Shown here: piece after piece, positions 43,288-53,876 of the stretch | How positions within the stretch are numbered: the first letter of the stretch is position 1 | Layout: each line of letters starts with the position of its first letter | Origin: Doryteuthis pealeii | Lineage: Eukaryota; Mollusca; Cephalopoda; Myopsida; Loliginidae | DNA: 64,000 bases | Assembly: GCA_023376005.1 (NCBI GenBank) | Contig: CM042145.1 | Location: 20,927,142 to 20,991,141, forward strand | Reading direction: 5' to 3' | Position numbers and translations under genes: made by a program | Notes under the pieces: generated by a model | The model's input: only the letters and a program-made list of their open reading frames with translations | Databases searched by the model: none | Told to the model about the DNA's origin: nothing

Positions 43288-43724
43288 GGTTAAATTGAAC
43301 TTAACAAACCTAAATTCCACCATCGTATGTCACCCCATCGAAAGATAAAAAAATACCAAAAATCAGGAAATTAACCAAATATAATGAAATTTTCAGTGTT
43401 GATATATTAATGAATAAAAGATATAATGCACCAGTTATTTTATTTAAAAACTTTTACATTTTTTCAAGTCAATTAACTTTGAACCACGTATCTTTGAGAA
43501 TCTGTGTTATGCCTCAAAGATATATAGTTCAAAGCTAACTGACCTGAAAAAATGTAAAACATTTTTAAATAAAATAACTGATGCATTATATATTTTATTC
43601 ATTAATATATCAACACTGAAAATTTCATTAAATTCGGTTAATTCCCTGATTTTTGGTATTTTTTTTTCTTTTGGTGGGGTGACATACGATGGTGGAATTT
43701 AGGTCCGTTAAGTAGGATTTAACC
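43288..43724. mobile_element. Large palindromic foldback MITE
   Basis: Sister of 9234-9642. Termini GGTTAAATTGAACTTAAC and complement; arms of about 200 bp. 8-bp flanks CAAAAAGT and CCAAAAGT differ at one base. A broken end of the same family is at about 45985-46020. Confidence 0.8.
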
Positions 43725-43861
43725 CCAAAAGTACATCACAGAAAATGCTTTGGACAAAACTGCTTATGAGTAGTAATAATGTGTGACTATTAAAAATGTA
43801 ATATCATTTAAGTAAAATGGTTTGTGTATGCATTAAAGACAGTATATATAATGTGAGTAGC

Positions 43862-44005
43862 CTTTTATTGACATTACTCCCAGGTCCACTCTGTCTCAGA
43901 GTGGTGAAACCTGTTTGGGTCCCATCTATGTTAGATAGGAATACTTGATATCATGTAAGCATGTGCAAAAAAGAAGAACCTCTTAAGAAACAACTACACA
44001 AAAAA
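43862..44005 (+). repeat. Family C fragment
   Basis: ATTACTCCCAGGTCCACTCTG and TCTTAAGAAACAAC match 63590-63780 and 48241-48340. Confidence 0.5.
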
Positions 44006-44101
44006 TGTAAAGTGGGGAACTGATGGTAATGTGGCACTTCACCTCAGATACAAAAACAATATTCCTGGTCTAGTGCTAGTCAAAAGAGGATAGACTCTTT
44101 C
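44006..44101 (+). mobile_element. SINE-A body fragment
   Basis: GTAAAGTGGGGAACTGATGG then CACCTCAGATACAAAAACAA. No head. Confidence 0.65.
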
Positions 44102-44134
44102 ACTTTTTTTTTTTTTATAATACTGGTATTTGTT

Positions 44135-44385
44135 GAAGTGAGTTAGCGTACTGTTGGTTTGAGCAACAAGCTAAGCACAAGTGAACCAGCGCCAAGACAA
44201 CTGGTACTTATGGGAATCCAGAATAGTCCACTCATGCATTTGGGTGATTCCATTCCTTGAGTCCTGATTGGCTGCTTGGTTTCTATGATGTTATGATGCT
44301 TCATAAATAACCTGGCATTTTGCAGTTGTATTGCAGCAAAACAGATTCGTATTAAGTTATGACTACTTGCTGCCTTGTCTTACCA
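44135..44385 (-). mobile_element. LTR-like fragment
   Basis: Reverse complement matches 37100-37370 (shared AATCAGGACTC..GGAATGGAATCACCCAAAT region, here in opposite orientation). Confidence 0.55.
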
Positions 44386-45084
44386 ATTCGACGGTAATTG
44401 GAACTAGTATGATTATTTTACAGTACTGTTTTCACTCAAATTTTGTGAAAGTATTTAAAATAGAAATATTATTTTAGATATATGACTTTGTTTAGTGATT
44501 CGGCTCGGTGGACATTTCTGTAAAGCTTGTTGTTGGAGCTATTTCAGGTTGTAACACGAAAGGCTTTGTCATTTTTGTGATCTTTTCATGTTGGTTCCGG
44601 TCAAAAGGCAGCTGAATGGCAGTCACTCTAATGGTGGACGATCGTTGTATATGTAGTCTGTTGCCAACTAACTTTCTTCCTCTTTTGCCAAAGAGTTCCT
44701 TCTACTGAAACAGTCCAAGGGAGATAACTCATAATCTACAGTTGTGTTCTCCTGTTCGATAATCAAAGTTTCAAATCTTCCGTTATCTCTTTGGGATTCT
44801 TTTACTTGAAGCTTAATGGACATTTCTCTGACAACATCAGATTATATCCAATCAATTTTGTTTGATAAGATCTTATTCAAAATGACAACATTTTGATCAC
44901 AAATGTTTTTGAGTTATCTTTCAGCAGGCACTTAAGCTCTTCACAGCCAACTGCAAGTCAAAAGATTTAGGGTTAGTTATAATCTCATTATCTGTACAAG
45001 GGTAAGATAGATTCCATCTTGTAACGGCTTTGAAGATTATAAACAGGACAGTTTTATGTATAGGTAAAGCGCCAGCATTGCTTT
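44386..45084. other. No identifiable feature
   Basis: The 89-codon minus frame at 44921-45190 runs into a family E unit and has no domain motif. Confidence 0.4.
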
Positions 45085-45975
45085 TCTCAGCTTCATGAAA
45101 TATTGAAACAATAACTTGGTATGCATTTGCCCTGTCCGAGATGGTTCCCGAGTCTGACAAGAAATACCTGAAGAAGGCTGGAGGGCACACCGGCTGAAAT
45201 GTTTTATAGATAACAATGAAATGAGGACGATAGTCCGAATAATTCAGATAATACTAATAATCAAGCCTCATCTAAAAAAATCTAATGATAATCTCAGCTT
45301 CATGAAATATTGAAACAATAACTTGGTATGCATTTGCCCTGTCCGAGATGGTTCTTGAGTCTGACAAGAAATACCTGAAGAAGGCTGGAGGGCACATTGG
45401 TCGAAACGTTTTACAGATAACAATGAAAATGAGGACGATAGTCCGAATAATTCAGATAATACTAATAATCAAGCCTCATCTAAAAAAAATCTAATAATAA
45501 TCTCAGCTTCATGAAATATTGAAACAATAACTTGGTATGCATTCGCCCTGTCCGAGATGGTTCCCGAGTCTGACAAGAAATACCTGAAGAAGGCTGGAGG
45601 GCATCGGTCGAAACGTTTTACAGATAACAATGAAAATGAGGACGATAGTCCGAATAATTCAGATAATACTAATAATCAAGCCTCATCTAAAAAAAAATCT
45701 AATAATAATCTCAGCTTCATGAAATATTGAAACAATAACTTGTATGCATTCGCCCTGTCTGAGATGGTTCTGAGTCTGACAAGAAATACCTGAAGAAGGC
45801 TGGAGGGCACATCGGCCGAAACGTTTTACAGATAACAATGAAAATGAGGATGATAGTCCGAATAATTCAGATAATACTAATAATCAAGCCTCATCTAAAA
45901 AAAATGTAATAATAATAATCTAATAGTCCGAATAATTCAGATAATACTAATAATCAAGCCTCATCTAAAAAATTA
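45085..45975 (+). repeat. Family E tandem array, four ~205-bp units
   Basis: Units start near 45085, 45292, 45502 and 45710, each with AGCTTCATGAAATATTGAAA, GACAAGAAATACCTGAAGAA, GGCTGGAGGGCACATCGGCC, GAAACGTTTTACAGATAAC, and the GGACGATAGTCC tail. A fifth partial tail ends at 45975. CTGAAGA...GGCC-GAAAC resembles a hammerhead half, but no matching stem III or I was found. Confidence 0.9.
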
Positions 45976-46020
45976 AGAGAAATATTAAATTCGGTTAATT
46001 CCCTGATTTTTGGTATTTTT

Positions 46021-46971
46021 GAATTCATGTTTTAATTATCTTAGTAATCTTTTACGATGAAGAATAATCCGGTATGAATACCAAGAGTTAGAAAAGTAAA
46101 GAAGATTTAAACTTGCGGATAGTGATAGTGAGTATTGTTGCGTCATTATTTGACGCCTTTAAACTTCTTTTAATTTTTGTCTTTTTTTTCCCCCTTAAAA
46201 TGTCGATATTACATGTTATTTCCGAGGAGTTGATCTTAGACTTTTTTTTGTCTACAAAATAAAATCAGTCTTTTTCAGTTGTCATGAGAGTTTAACACCT
46301 GTTGTTACTTGGAAAAACGTTATATTTTTTTCACTTTATTTTTTGTGTCCGATGTGTGTGTCTGTATGTGTATGTGTTTTTTTTGTGTGTATGTGTGTGG
46401 CAGAAGAATACACCAACTGCTTCTCTGCAGAGAGGTGAAATCCCCAAAATGGGGCCATCTGTTGGTCATGGATGGCAACCAGTGGTGCTTAATGACAGAA
46501 TTCTGGTGGTTGTGCGGTAGATAAGGTTGTGTATTTCATAAGGGCAATAGGGTTGGGACAATTATATAGGTGCTAGGGCTTGACGTGACCAGCCAAAAGG
46601 GCCACTCTAGCCAGCCGTCTAGCCTAAGTAAGTGCTAAAGTTATATTTCATGGACTGTGCAGTAGAGTAGGTCGATTTTTCACTTTTTTAAATATCAAAT
46701 TGTCCATCTATGCGAAAGTTGTATGTTAGTATACTGAATACTGATACAAAAATTAGATCTTTTACTTGCACCATTATTTGAGGAAATAGCATCAAAGATC
46801 GGCTACTATTGTTGCATACTCATACACATATACCCATGTTGGGTACATACACAAATGTTCTTTTACTGGAGAGAAGGGGAGAGATAGACACAGTAGATAG
46901 AGAGATGCATAACTTACTTCTTTGGCCATTGGTGATCTCTAGTCGTTTCTATTTTTCTCTATGACTTCTAT
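46021..46971. other. No gene found; short GT-rich stretch
   Basis: GT-rich at 46350-46400. The frames at 46302 and 46309 overlap it and lack motifs. Confidence 0.4.
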
Positions 46972-47343
46972 TTCTCTGTTCTTGCTGGTTGGTCATCCTT
47001 GATTCATTTCTTCTTCTAGTATTTGTTGAAGTGAGTTTGTTGCCAAGACATTCATCAACCACAAAACCATATTATTTATTTAAACTTTTATTTACTTAAC
47101 TAAACACTCTAACTAAACACAGCGCGCATGTGCACGTGAGCCCCAGCTAAGGCAGATAGGCCTTATCTGCCTGACATCCAAGCTTAAACTAACGGGTTAA
47201 CTTGGTCCCACGTGACTTCACATACTTCGCGGGCTTTCTGTAATATTCCATGGAAAGTCCCGCCTGTGATATGAAAAGGGGCCATCCCTCAGAAATACAG
47301 GGGGGTGACAATAATCTTATGTACCCGCATAGATTATGCAACA
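46972..47343 (-). mobile_element. LTR, truncated
   Basis: Reverse complement starts TGTTGCATAATCTATGCGGG and follows the solo LTR at 58726-59157, including CCATGGAATATTACAGAAAG. The 3' end (GTATACAACA) is missing. Confidence 0.8.
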
Positions 47344-47744
47344 CTATGACAGTTTGGAAATCAGATTTACATATTTTGCAAGAGGTCTGATGTCATCAGA
47401 ATGCAAATGATTATATTCCTAAAAGCAAATCTACATTAAAGAGGAGAAACATAATTTATATAAAGTATCTGTACACTTGGTTTTAAAATCTTTCAGTATT
47501 TCACTCAGTAAATAATTTCAATTTCAATGTTAATCCCTATTGGATTGACTTTGGTTGTGACATAATTTTGAAATTAGGATAATCCTCTGATTAAATGGTT
47601 GTAGTACAACTTAATCCATGCTAAGTTTGTCTTCCGCTGACAGCTATTCTGCCTAGCATGTAAAATTGACTTTTTAAAACTTTTTCTTGTAATTTAAAAA
47701 AAAATTTTTTTCTATATATGTTGTTGAACATTTACATCTCATAT
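47344..47744. other. No identifiable feature
   Basis: Nothing recognised. Confidence 0.4.
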
Positions 47745-47749
47745 GATGG

Positions 47750-48215
47750 CAATATTTTTTGTCTCTATAAATTTTTTTGTCCCTATAATATTTCTTGTCT
47801 CTAATTTTTTTTGGCTCTAAAATTTCTTGTCTATAATATTTTTGTCTCTATAAATTTTTGTCCCTATAATATTTTTGTCCCTATAATAGTTAGTCTCTAT
47901 AATATTTTTTGTCCTATAATATTTCTTGTCTCTAATTTTTTTTGGCTCTAAAATTTCTTGTCTATAATATTTTTGTCTCTATTTTTGTCCCTATAATAGT
48001 TATAGTCTCTATAATATTTTTTGTCTATAATATTTCTTGTCTCTATAATATTTTTTGTCTCTAAAATTTCTTGTCTATAATATTTTTGTCTCTATAAATT
48101 TTTTTGTCCCTATATATTTCTTGTCCTATACATTTTTTTGTCCTATAATATTTCTTGTCTCTATATTTTTTGTCTATAATATTTTTTGTCTCTATAATAT
48201 TTCTTGTCTCTATAA
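47750..48215 (+). repeat. Short-unit minisatellite, TTTTTGTCTCTATAATAT type
   Basis: About 17-20 bp units with GTCTCTATAA / GTCCCTATAA variants, around 25 copies, irregular. Confidence 0.9.
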
Positions 48216-48240
48216 TCGATTTAAAATACTGATTAAAAAA

Positions 48241-48455
48241 TTGCTTAGATCCCATCTATGTTAAATAGTAATATTTGATATCACATAATCGTGTGCAAAA
48301 AAAAAAAAAAAAAAAAAGCTCTTAAGAAACAAATTCACAAAAAATATAAATATAAAATACAATGAATGTGATTCCCTAACCTTTGGGCATCAAATAACCT
48401 AAGATGGGTTGACATGCTGTTAAAAACCAATCAATCGGTTTTGGCTGGTCATTTC
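48241..48455 (+). repeat. Family C repeat
   Basis: TCCCATCTATGTTAAATAGT, TCTTAAGAAACAAATTCAC, and the tail GAATGTGATTCCCTAAC...GACATGCTGTTAAAA. The tail is shared with 63790-63885 and resembles that of the 55470 repeats. Confidence 0.6.
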
Positions 48456-48574
48456 TTCAGCTAAAATTATTGGCATTTCAGTCTCAGAAGACTATAATAA
48501 GTTTTTTTGCCCCTGAAGTTGCAGTGCCTCCTGTGATTGTAAAGTTTCAATGTTCGAAAAACAGCCTCGACCAC

Positions 48575-48795
48575 AGATGTCTCATGTAAATACTGTCCCT
48601 GAAGATGTTGATGTGCCGGTGCTTTGTTGTTGCCGCTTTCTTCTGGACCTCTTAGGTTCATGGTGTAGTGCCAGGGTGACTTCAGACCTGAACAGTCTTC
48701 TAAGGAGAGCCTGCTGCCACTGAGGGCAGTCCTGAGCCAAATGTTCCCAGCTGGAAGGGGCAATACTAAAGCACCTTAGATCATTCTTGCAGACA
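48575..48795 (-). pseudogene. LINE C-terminal fragment
   Basis: Minus frame reads VCKNDLRCFSIAPSSWEHLA then DCPQWQQALLRRLF. The block WE-x-LA-x-D-x-x-x-W matches the distal C-terminus of the LINE type at 29484 (WEACAEDRAIWR). About 70 codons, truncated both ways. Confidence 0.6.
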
Positions 48796-48865
48796 TATTC
48801 ATTCACTTATAACTTCTCATTTAAGAATATTTAATGATTGCCACTTTCAACTGAAGAGGGCGTCT

Positions 48866-49005
48866 TATCATGATGTAATGGTTAGCAAGCTAGTCTTGCA
48901 GATTCATTACTAATGAATAGCAAGTTTGAGCTTTGCTGGATGCCCCATACTTGTGACCTTGTGTCACATCCTACCTGTGGTGAATGGGTTAGGTAAATAG
49001 CTACT
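48866..49005 (+). mobile_element. SINE-B, decayed
   Basis: ATGTAATGGTTAGCAAGCTA head and GACCTTGTGTCACATCCTAC tail; the body between is deleted. Confidence 0.65.
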
Positions 49006-49059
49006 TTTGGGAGAATATCTGCTTAATCGAAGACACACAAAGCGGCTTCCTGTCTATAA

Positions 49060-49101
49060 CTCTGCTGATGAGGCATAATAGGCTGAAATGTACATACAGA
49101 G
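49060..49101 (+). ncRNA. Hammerhead ribozyme candidate, unit 1
   Basis: CTCTG (49060-49064) pairs with CAGAG (49097-49101) as stem I. CTGATGA 49065-49071; stem II 49072-49084 (GGC...GCT, weakened by a G-U at its base); GAA 49085-49087; stem III ATGT/ACAT 49088-49095; cleavage base A49096. Core intact. Confidence 0.6.
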
Positions 49102-49337
49102 ATTAACTTTTTCTCGATTTGTTTACGCCTTACATTTGATATATTCGCCTAATTCCTTAATTATCAACTAATTAATTTTCAAATTAGGTATGACTTCAAT
49201 TAAGCACATATTCTCCCAAAAATTGTCGGCTATTGCCATCTCAAACAAACTGTTTGTACTCTCACACTGTTGTGCAGTAAGTCTCCAAAAAAATGTAGGA
49301 TATATCAGTTTATAAACAAAACAAGAAATCTGAGAAA

Positions 49338-49390
49338 ACCAGCTAGTGTAACGGTTAGAATCCCCGCCTGGCAGTTAGAGTTCGAATCAC
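49338..49390 (+). promoter_or_regulatory. tRNA-like pol III A/B boxes of unit 2
   Basis: TAGTGTAACGG fits the A-box consensus TRGYNNANNNG and AGTTCGAATCA is close to B box GGTTCGANTCC. Repeated at 49721-49771. Confidence 0.6.
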
Positions 49391-49415
49391 ACACAAAGCG
49401 GCTTCCTGTCTATAA

Positions 49416-49457
49416 CTCTGCTGATGAGGCATAATAGGCCGAAATGTACATACAGAG
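49416..49457 (+). ncRNA. Hammerhead ribozyme candidate, unit 2 (best of the array)
   Basis: Stem I CTCTG/CAGAG (49416-49420 with 49453-49457), CTGATGA 49421-49427, stem II GGC...GCC (49428-49440), GAA 49441-49443, loopless stem III ATGT/ACAT 49444-49451, cleavage base A49452. All invariant bases present. Confidence 0.65.
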
Positions 49458-49797
49458 ATTGACATAGATTGACAGAGATTGACTTTTTCCCCGATTTGTT
49501 TACGCCTTACATTTGAACAGATATATTCGCCTAATTCCTTAATTATCAACTAATTAATTTTCAAATTAGGTATGACTTCAATTAAGTACATATTCTCCCA
49601 AAAATTAACGGCTATTGCCATCTCAAACAAACTGTTTGTACTCTCATACTGTCGTGCAGTAAGTCTAAAAAAAAATGTAGGATATATCAGTTTATAAACA
49701 AAACAAGAAATCTGGGAAAACCAGCTAGTGTAACGGTTAGAATCCCCGCCTGGCAGTTAGGGTTCGAATCACACACAAAGTGGCTTCCTGTCTATAA

Positions 49798-49839
49798 CTC
49801 TGCTGATGAGGCATGATAGGCCAAAATGTACATACAGAG
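49798..49839 (+). ncRNA. Hammerhead motif with mutated G12, unit 3
   Basis: Same geometry as unit 2 (CTGATGA 49803-49809; stem I 49798-49802 with 49835-49839) but GAA reads AAA at 49823-49825. G12 acts as general base in hammerhead catalysis, so strong loss of activity is expected. Confidence 0.6.
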
Positions 49840-50008
49840 ATTGACTTTTTCCCGATTTGTTTACGCCTTACATTTGAACAGATATATTCGCCTACTTCCT
49901 TAATTATCAACTAATTAATTTTCAAATTAGGTATGACTTCAATTAAGCACATATTCTCCCAAAAATTGTCGGCTATCGCCATCTCAAACAAACTGTTTGT
50001 ACTCTCAT

Positions 50009-50031
50009 ATATATATATATATATATTATAT
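50009..50031. repeat. (AT)n microsatellite
   Basis: Short AT run ending the array. Confidence 0.85.
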
Positions 50032-50589
50032 AACAGATTTCATTAAATTCCACTGAATATTTCATTTTGGTGATCTTTGTGTGAATGTTCAAGTCTTCTT
50101 GTTATTTCATTGTACTATTACTACTCATTTTATCTTTGAAGAAAGAAAAACTTGACCTAATTCATTATTGCTGATAGAATAGAATTGGGCCAATGGAAGG
50201 TTGAGCCAATTGTTTCCTGACAGCAAGGTTAAATGTAGTTGATCTTAATCAAAAACTTTCTGAGTTTTAACAACTGTAAAATATTAAAGATATTGTAAAA
50301 ATGTGATTTGTTTCCATTTGTTAAGATAACGTGATAGCTGAAGGCATTTGATTCACTGAATCAAAATGTAATTCCCTTTTACCATGACAATAAAGTGTGA
50401 ACATGTTTTAAGAGCATCAAGAAAGCTTGATTCATTTTTTTCTCAGTTCAAGGATAATGACATTTGAGTCAATAAAAACATGTAGAAATTGAATAGAAGG
50501 GGGGAAAAAGAAGAAGAGACCGAGAGAGACTTTCATAGTGAAATAGTATTGAAATTTATGGTGGATGGGAAGGAGATACTCATATCTTT
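50032..50589. other. No identifiable feature
   Basis: A/T-rich; the 64-codon minus frame at 50432 has no motif. Confidence 0.4.
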
Positions 50590-50844
50590 GTAATGCTGTG
50601 GTTGTTGTTTTAGGTTCATAAACCAATTGTGTTTACATGTGCGTGGGAGCATAATATTAAAAAAAAAAAAAAAAAAAAATCCCAAAAATTATTTCTATTG
50701 ATTTTCTGATGAAAAAAAAACATTAACAAGTATAAATAATGGAGATTGTGTGTTTGTCTGTAACCGAAACTATATCACTACTCAAGTCACAATTCCCTTT
50801 GTTATTTACGTCACATTCCCCATGATTTTATTTTTTTATTTAAA

Positions 50845-51407
50845 TCTTATTATAATGGAGATTGTGTGTTTGTCTGTCTGTAACCGAAACTATATTACTA
50901 CTCAAGTCACCATTCCCCTTGTTATTTACGTCACATTCTCCAGGATTTTATTTTTTATTTAAACCTCAATTGTTAGCTCAGTCAGTAGCACGTTCGGCTA
51001 GAAATCATAAGGTTCCTAGTTCGATACCCGCGCTCGCCAACTCAGCGTATGAGTAGCACTGTGCGGTGAAGTAAGGGGCTGATGGTAGGTGTGGCACTCC
51101 ACCTCAGACGCTAAAATAATCTCCTTGGTCTAGTGCTAGTGAAAAGGAGATACTCCCTCGCTGATTTTGCTGATACCAACATTAGGCCGCCCTGACGACT
51201 TTACTTACTTTTTACATTGTTAATACTATTGACCATATGTACATACTAATAACATGCAATTGTATTTATATATACAACAAAATAGCAGTTTACAGTGTGA
51301 ACGGGAAGGCTAATTTTCATGTTGATATTAGAAATTTGATTTTAATAAATATGTGCTTAGTATTATTGATTTCTAATTGTTTTGATTTTATCTTTGTAAT
51401 GTTGGGA
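50845..51407 (+). mobile_element. Helitron split by SINE-A
   Basis: TC at 50845 after AAA, sequence follows 1257-1867 to CCTCAATT at about 50967, resumes at about 51214 (ACATTGTTAATACTATTGAC) after the SINE, and fades near 51400 without hairpin or CTAG. Confidence 0.75.
50970..51213 (+). mobile_element. SINE-A nested in Helitron
   Basis: Head TTAGCTCAGTCAGTAGCACG, B-box-like TAGTTCGATACC, body, tail GACGACTTTACTTACTT. ATTGTT on both sides may be its target duplication. Younger than the Helitron. Confidence 0.85.
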
Positions 51408-51574
51408 GATTTTGTTTGTTTTTTTACGTTCATAAGGCAATTGTGTATACAGTGTGTAGGAGCATATTTAAAAAAAAAAAAAAAATCCTCAAAATTGTTT
51501 CTATCGATTTTCTGATGAAAAATCATTAACAAGTATATATGTTCTTTATTCTTGTTTATTCTTGGAGACTCCTT

Positions 51575-51722
51575 GGGGAGCAGTAGCAGTCAGTAGAGCA
51601 TCCGGTTTGGAACTACAAGGTTCAGGGTTTGATACCTGCCCTCGTTAACTCAGCGCATAAGTAGCACAGCTTTGATCTGTGTGGTGGAGTGCTGATGATA
51701 GGGGTGGCGCTACACCTTAGAC
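51575..51722 (+). mobile_element. SINE-A, diverged 5' part
   Basis: AGTCAGTAGAGCATCCGG, GGGTTTGATACCTGCCCTCG, GCATAAGTAGCACAG and GGGGTGGCGCTACACC. Cut off where the LINE begins. Confidence 0.75.
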
Positions 51723-51736
51723 AAAGCAGGAATTCT

Positions 51737-52148
51737 TCTAAACTGTAGCCATGTCAATGCTACTGTATGGCTGCACTACTTGGACTAATGAAACTTTAGA
51801 GAAAAAGCTGGATGGGAACCGTACCAGGATGCTGTGTGCGATCTTGAACAAATCCTGGATGCAGCACCTGAAAAATGAGCAACTGTATGGCCACATGCCT
51901 CCTATCACACAAACCATCTGGGAAGGACAAACAAGACTAGACACTGCTGGAGAAGCAAGGACGAGCTCATAAGTGATGTTCTTCTATGGGCACCTACATT
52001 GTGGATCGACCAGCAAAAGACTGCATTGATCAGCTCTGCACGGACACTGGATGCTGTGCTTGAGGACCTGCCAAGAGTGATGGCTAATAGGGATGGGTGG
52101 TGAGGAAGAGTGATGGAGATCTGTGCTGCCAGTATGACCTGATGATGA
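51737..52148 (+). pseudogene. LINE ORF2 C-terminal end, 3' end retained
   Basis: Plus frames read MLLYGCTTWTNETLEKKLDG, NRTRMLCAILNKSWMQHLKN, QLYGHMPPITQTIWEGQT, KDELISDVLLW, then DRPAKDCIDQLC and a CTGATGATGATG tail. Same family as 5068-5626 and 59158-59692. Frame breaks present. Confidence 0.8.
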
Positions 52149-52187
52149 TGAAAGTAAGCTTAGGAAATATTGAAAAATAATATGGAA

Positions 52188-52442
52188 GCGCGTAGTGTAA
52201 TGGTTAGTCATAGGAAATAGACTCGTCTACCCGAGTTCAAATCCTGGACATAGTGATAATACCCTTGGGAAAGGTATGAATCCAGATATTCTCCCCCAGC
52301 TATGGGTAAATAGTGGGTAAACTGGGCTCTTTCACCTTGGATAGTGACCAGTCTAGGAGAAGGAAAACTCTGAATTCAAACCTATTAAACTCCGCTTAAG
52401 AAATTGACCTTGTGTCGCATCCTGCCCGTGTGGAGAGGTTTG
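52188..52442 (+). mobile_element. SINE-B, full length
   Basis: Head GCGTAGTGTAATGGTTAG (A box TAGTGTAATGG) and CCGAGTTCAAATCCTGG (B box), body ACCCTTGGGAAAGGTATGAA, CAGCTATGGGTAAATAG, AGGAGAAGGAAAACTCTG, tail GACCTTGTGTCGCATCCTGC. Best reference copy of SINE-B here; ends at an AT microsatellite. Confidence 0.85.
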
Positions 52443-52444
52443 GG

Positions 52445-52484
<40 letters not shown>

Positions 52485-52486
52485 TG
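52443..52486. repeat. (AT)n microsatellite
   Basis: AT run with one CAT. Confidence 0.9.
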
Positions 52487-52638
52487 AAAAATAATCTCCT
52501 TTATCCTTGAATCTTTTTGGCTTTTCATTAAAAGATGAAAAAGAATTCACAATCATCAAATTATTGGTATTTGCCTTGTTTCCAATAATCTATAGATTAA
52601 ATAAAGATGTTTTGATGAAGATTGCTAGTTGGATTAAT

Positions 52639-52985
52639 TAATTTTTTTTTTTTTTTTTTTTTTTTTGAAAGGATGCAAAGATTTTTTTAATTATTTATTT
52701 ATTTTTTCATCTATTTATTATTTATTATTGATTTTTTTTTCATCTATTTATTATTTATTATTTTTATTTATGTATTTTTCATTTTTTTCATCCATTATTA
52801 TTATTGTTTATTTATTTTTTATTTTTTCATCTATTTATTATTTTATTTTTATTTATTTATCTATTTATTATTTTTCATCTATTATTATTTTTTATTTTTA
52901 TTGATTATTTTTTATTTTTCATCTATTTATTATTTTTCATTTTATTTATTTATTTTTATCTTTTTTTTATCTATTTATTATTTTT
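52639..52985. repeat. T run plus (TTTCATCTATTTATTA)n A/T tandem repeat
   Basis: T run at 52640-52666, then units of TTTTTCATCTATTTATTATT with variable spacing to 52985. F/I/Y/L frames are artefacts. Confidence 0.9.
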
Positions 52986-53526
52986 CCACTAATTCCTATC
53001 CCAATTCATATGGTTCATAAATTCTTTCAGTCAACTAAAATGGAAATGGGGGAATTCCCTACACCACTGCCAGAACAAAGAGATCATATGACTTTATACA
53101 AAAAAAAGAAAAAAAAAAAAAGGATAAAAGATCAAAATAAAAAAAGGAAAAAAAAAAATAATGAAAGGATAGAGAATAAAGCTGATATTTTTCATTTTTT
53201 GCCATAATTTAAAAAAAATTCTTTATTGATTTTTTTCATGATCAATGATTATTGATGATTATTTTTATATTATAATGAGCGTGCAATGGCCTCAAAACAA
53301 CAATGATATGAAAGCTTTTTTTTTTTTTTTAATTTCTAGCATAAATGACCCCGACCCCCCCCCCAAAAAAAAAGAAGAGCCTGAACAGGAGGCGTGTGCT
53401 GGTAATCTGTTAAAATTCTTAAGATAAACTTGATGAAAAGCATCCAACAGTCATTGCGCATAACCTTTTGAAAAGAAGTTATGGCTTAAGATCAAATTCA
53501 GTACCGAGTCGATTCCCTGTTGCTTG
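52986..53526. other. No identifiable feature
   Basis: A-rich and T-rich runs; the 65-codon K-rich frame at 53010 crosses a poly-A stretch. Confidence 0.45.
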
Positions 53527-53876
53527 TGTACTTTTATTATCAGTTGAAAGCTGTGATTACTGTGTTTTCAGGGCCTAATTCTGGGAAATATTAACACAAT
53601 CAACCTAATGTTTAGCATAATTTAAAAATATCCACTTATCTATCAAAGAAATGGAATTGACAACCCAGGTTCAAATCCTGGATAAGGCTGATGCATTTCC
53701 CGTAGCGATAATGCCCTTGGTAAAAGCATAAACCCATCTTTCCTCTGTCTCAGCTATGGATAAATAGAAGAAATTGGGTTCTTTAACCTTGGTTAGGCAA
53801 CCACTCTAGGAGAAGGAAACTGCTTAAAAATTGACCTTGTATCACACCCTGTCCATAGTGAATGGTTTGGGTAAAT
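53527..53876 (+). mobile_element. SINE-B with shared flank (second composite copy)
   Basis: Counterpart of 33474-33848, with SINE-B from about 53648 (CCCAGGTTCAAATCCTGG) to the TGTCCATAGTGAATGG end, followed directly by a mariner end as in the first copy. Confidence 0.75.

Larger units (their letters stand above)
49010..50008 (+). mobile_element. Tandem array of tRNA-headed, hammerhead-bearing units (retrozyme/Smalpha-like)
   Basis: Three units, hammerhead cores 356 and 382 bp apart. Complete units start with a tRNA-like head (A box TAGTGTAACGGTTAG, B box AGTTCGAATCA; 49338-49390 and 49721-49771), then the hammerhead, then GATTTGTTTACGCCTTACAT, an AACTAATTAATTTTCAAATT segment, and CATATTCTCCC. 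The first unit lacks the tRNA head. Known: schistosome Smalpha satellites combine pol III boxes with a hammerhead, and metazoan retrozymes are tandem hammerhead units. Inferred: this family is equivalent. No ORF. Confidence 0.75.
50590..51540 (+). repeat. Direct repeats (~140 bp) flanking a Helitron region
   Basis: 50590-50733 and 51408-51540 share CATAA-CCAATTGTGTTTAC, the poly-A run, and TTGATTTTCTGATGAAAAA-ACATTAACAAGTAT. The Helitron lies between them, with its 5' ~110 bp present twice (50734-50844 and 50845-50960). Confidence 0.7.

Noticed and set aside
44921..45190. 89-codon minus frame as a gene
   Set aside because: Its start lies in a family E repeat and no domain or conserved pattern is visible.
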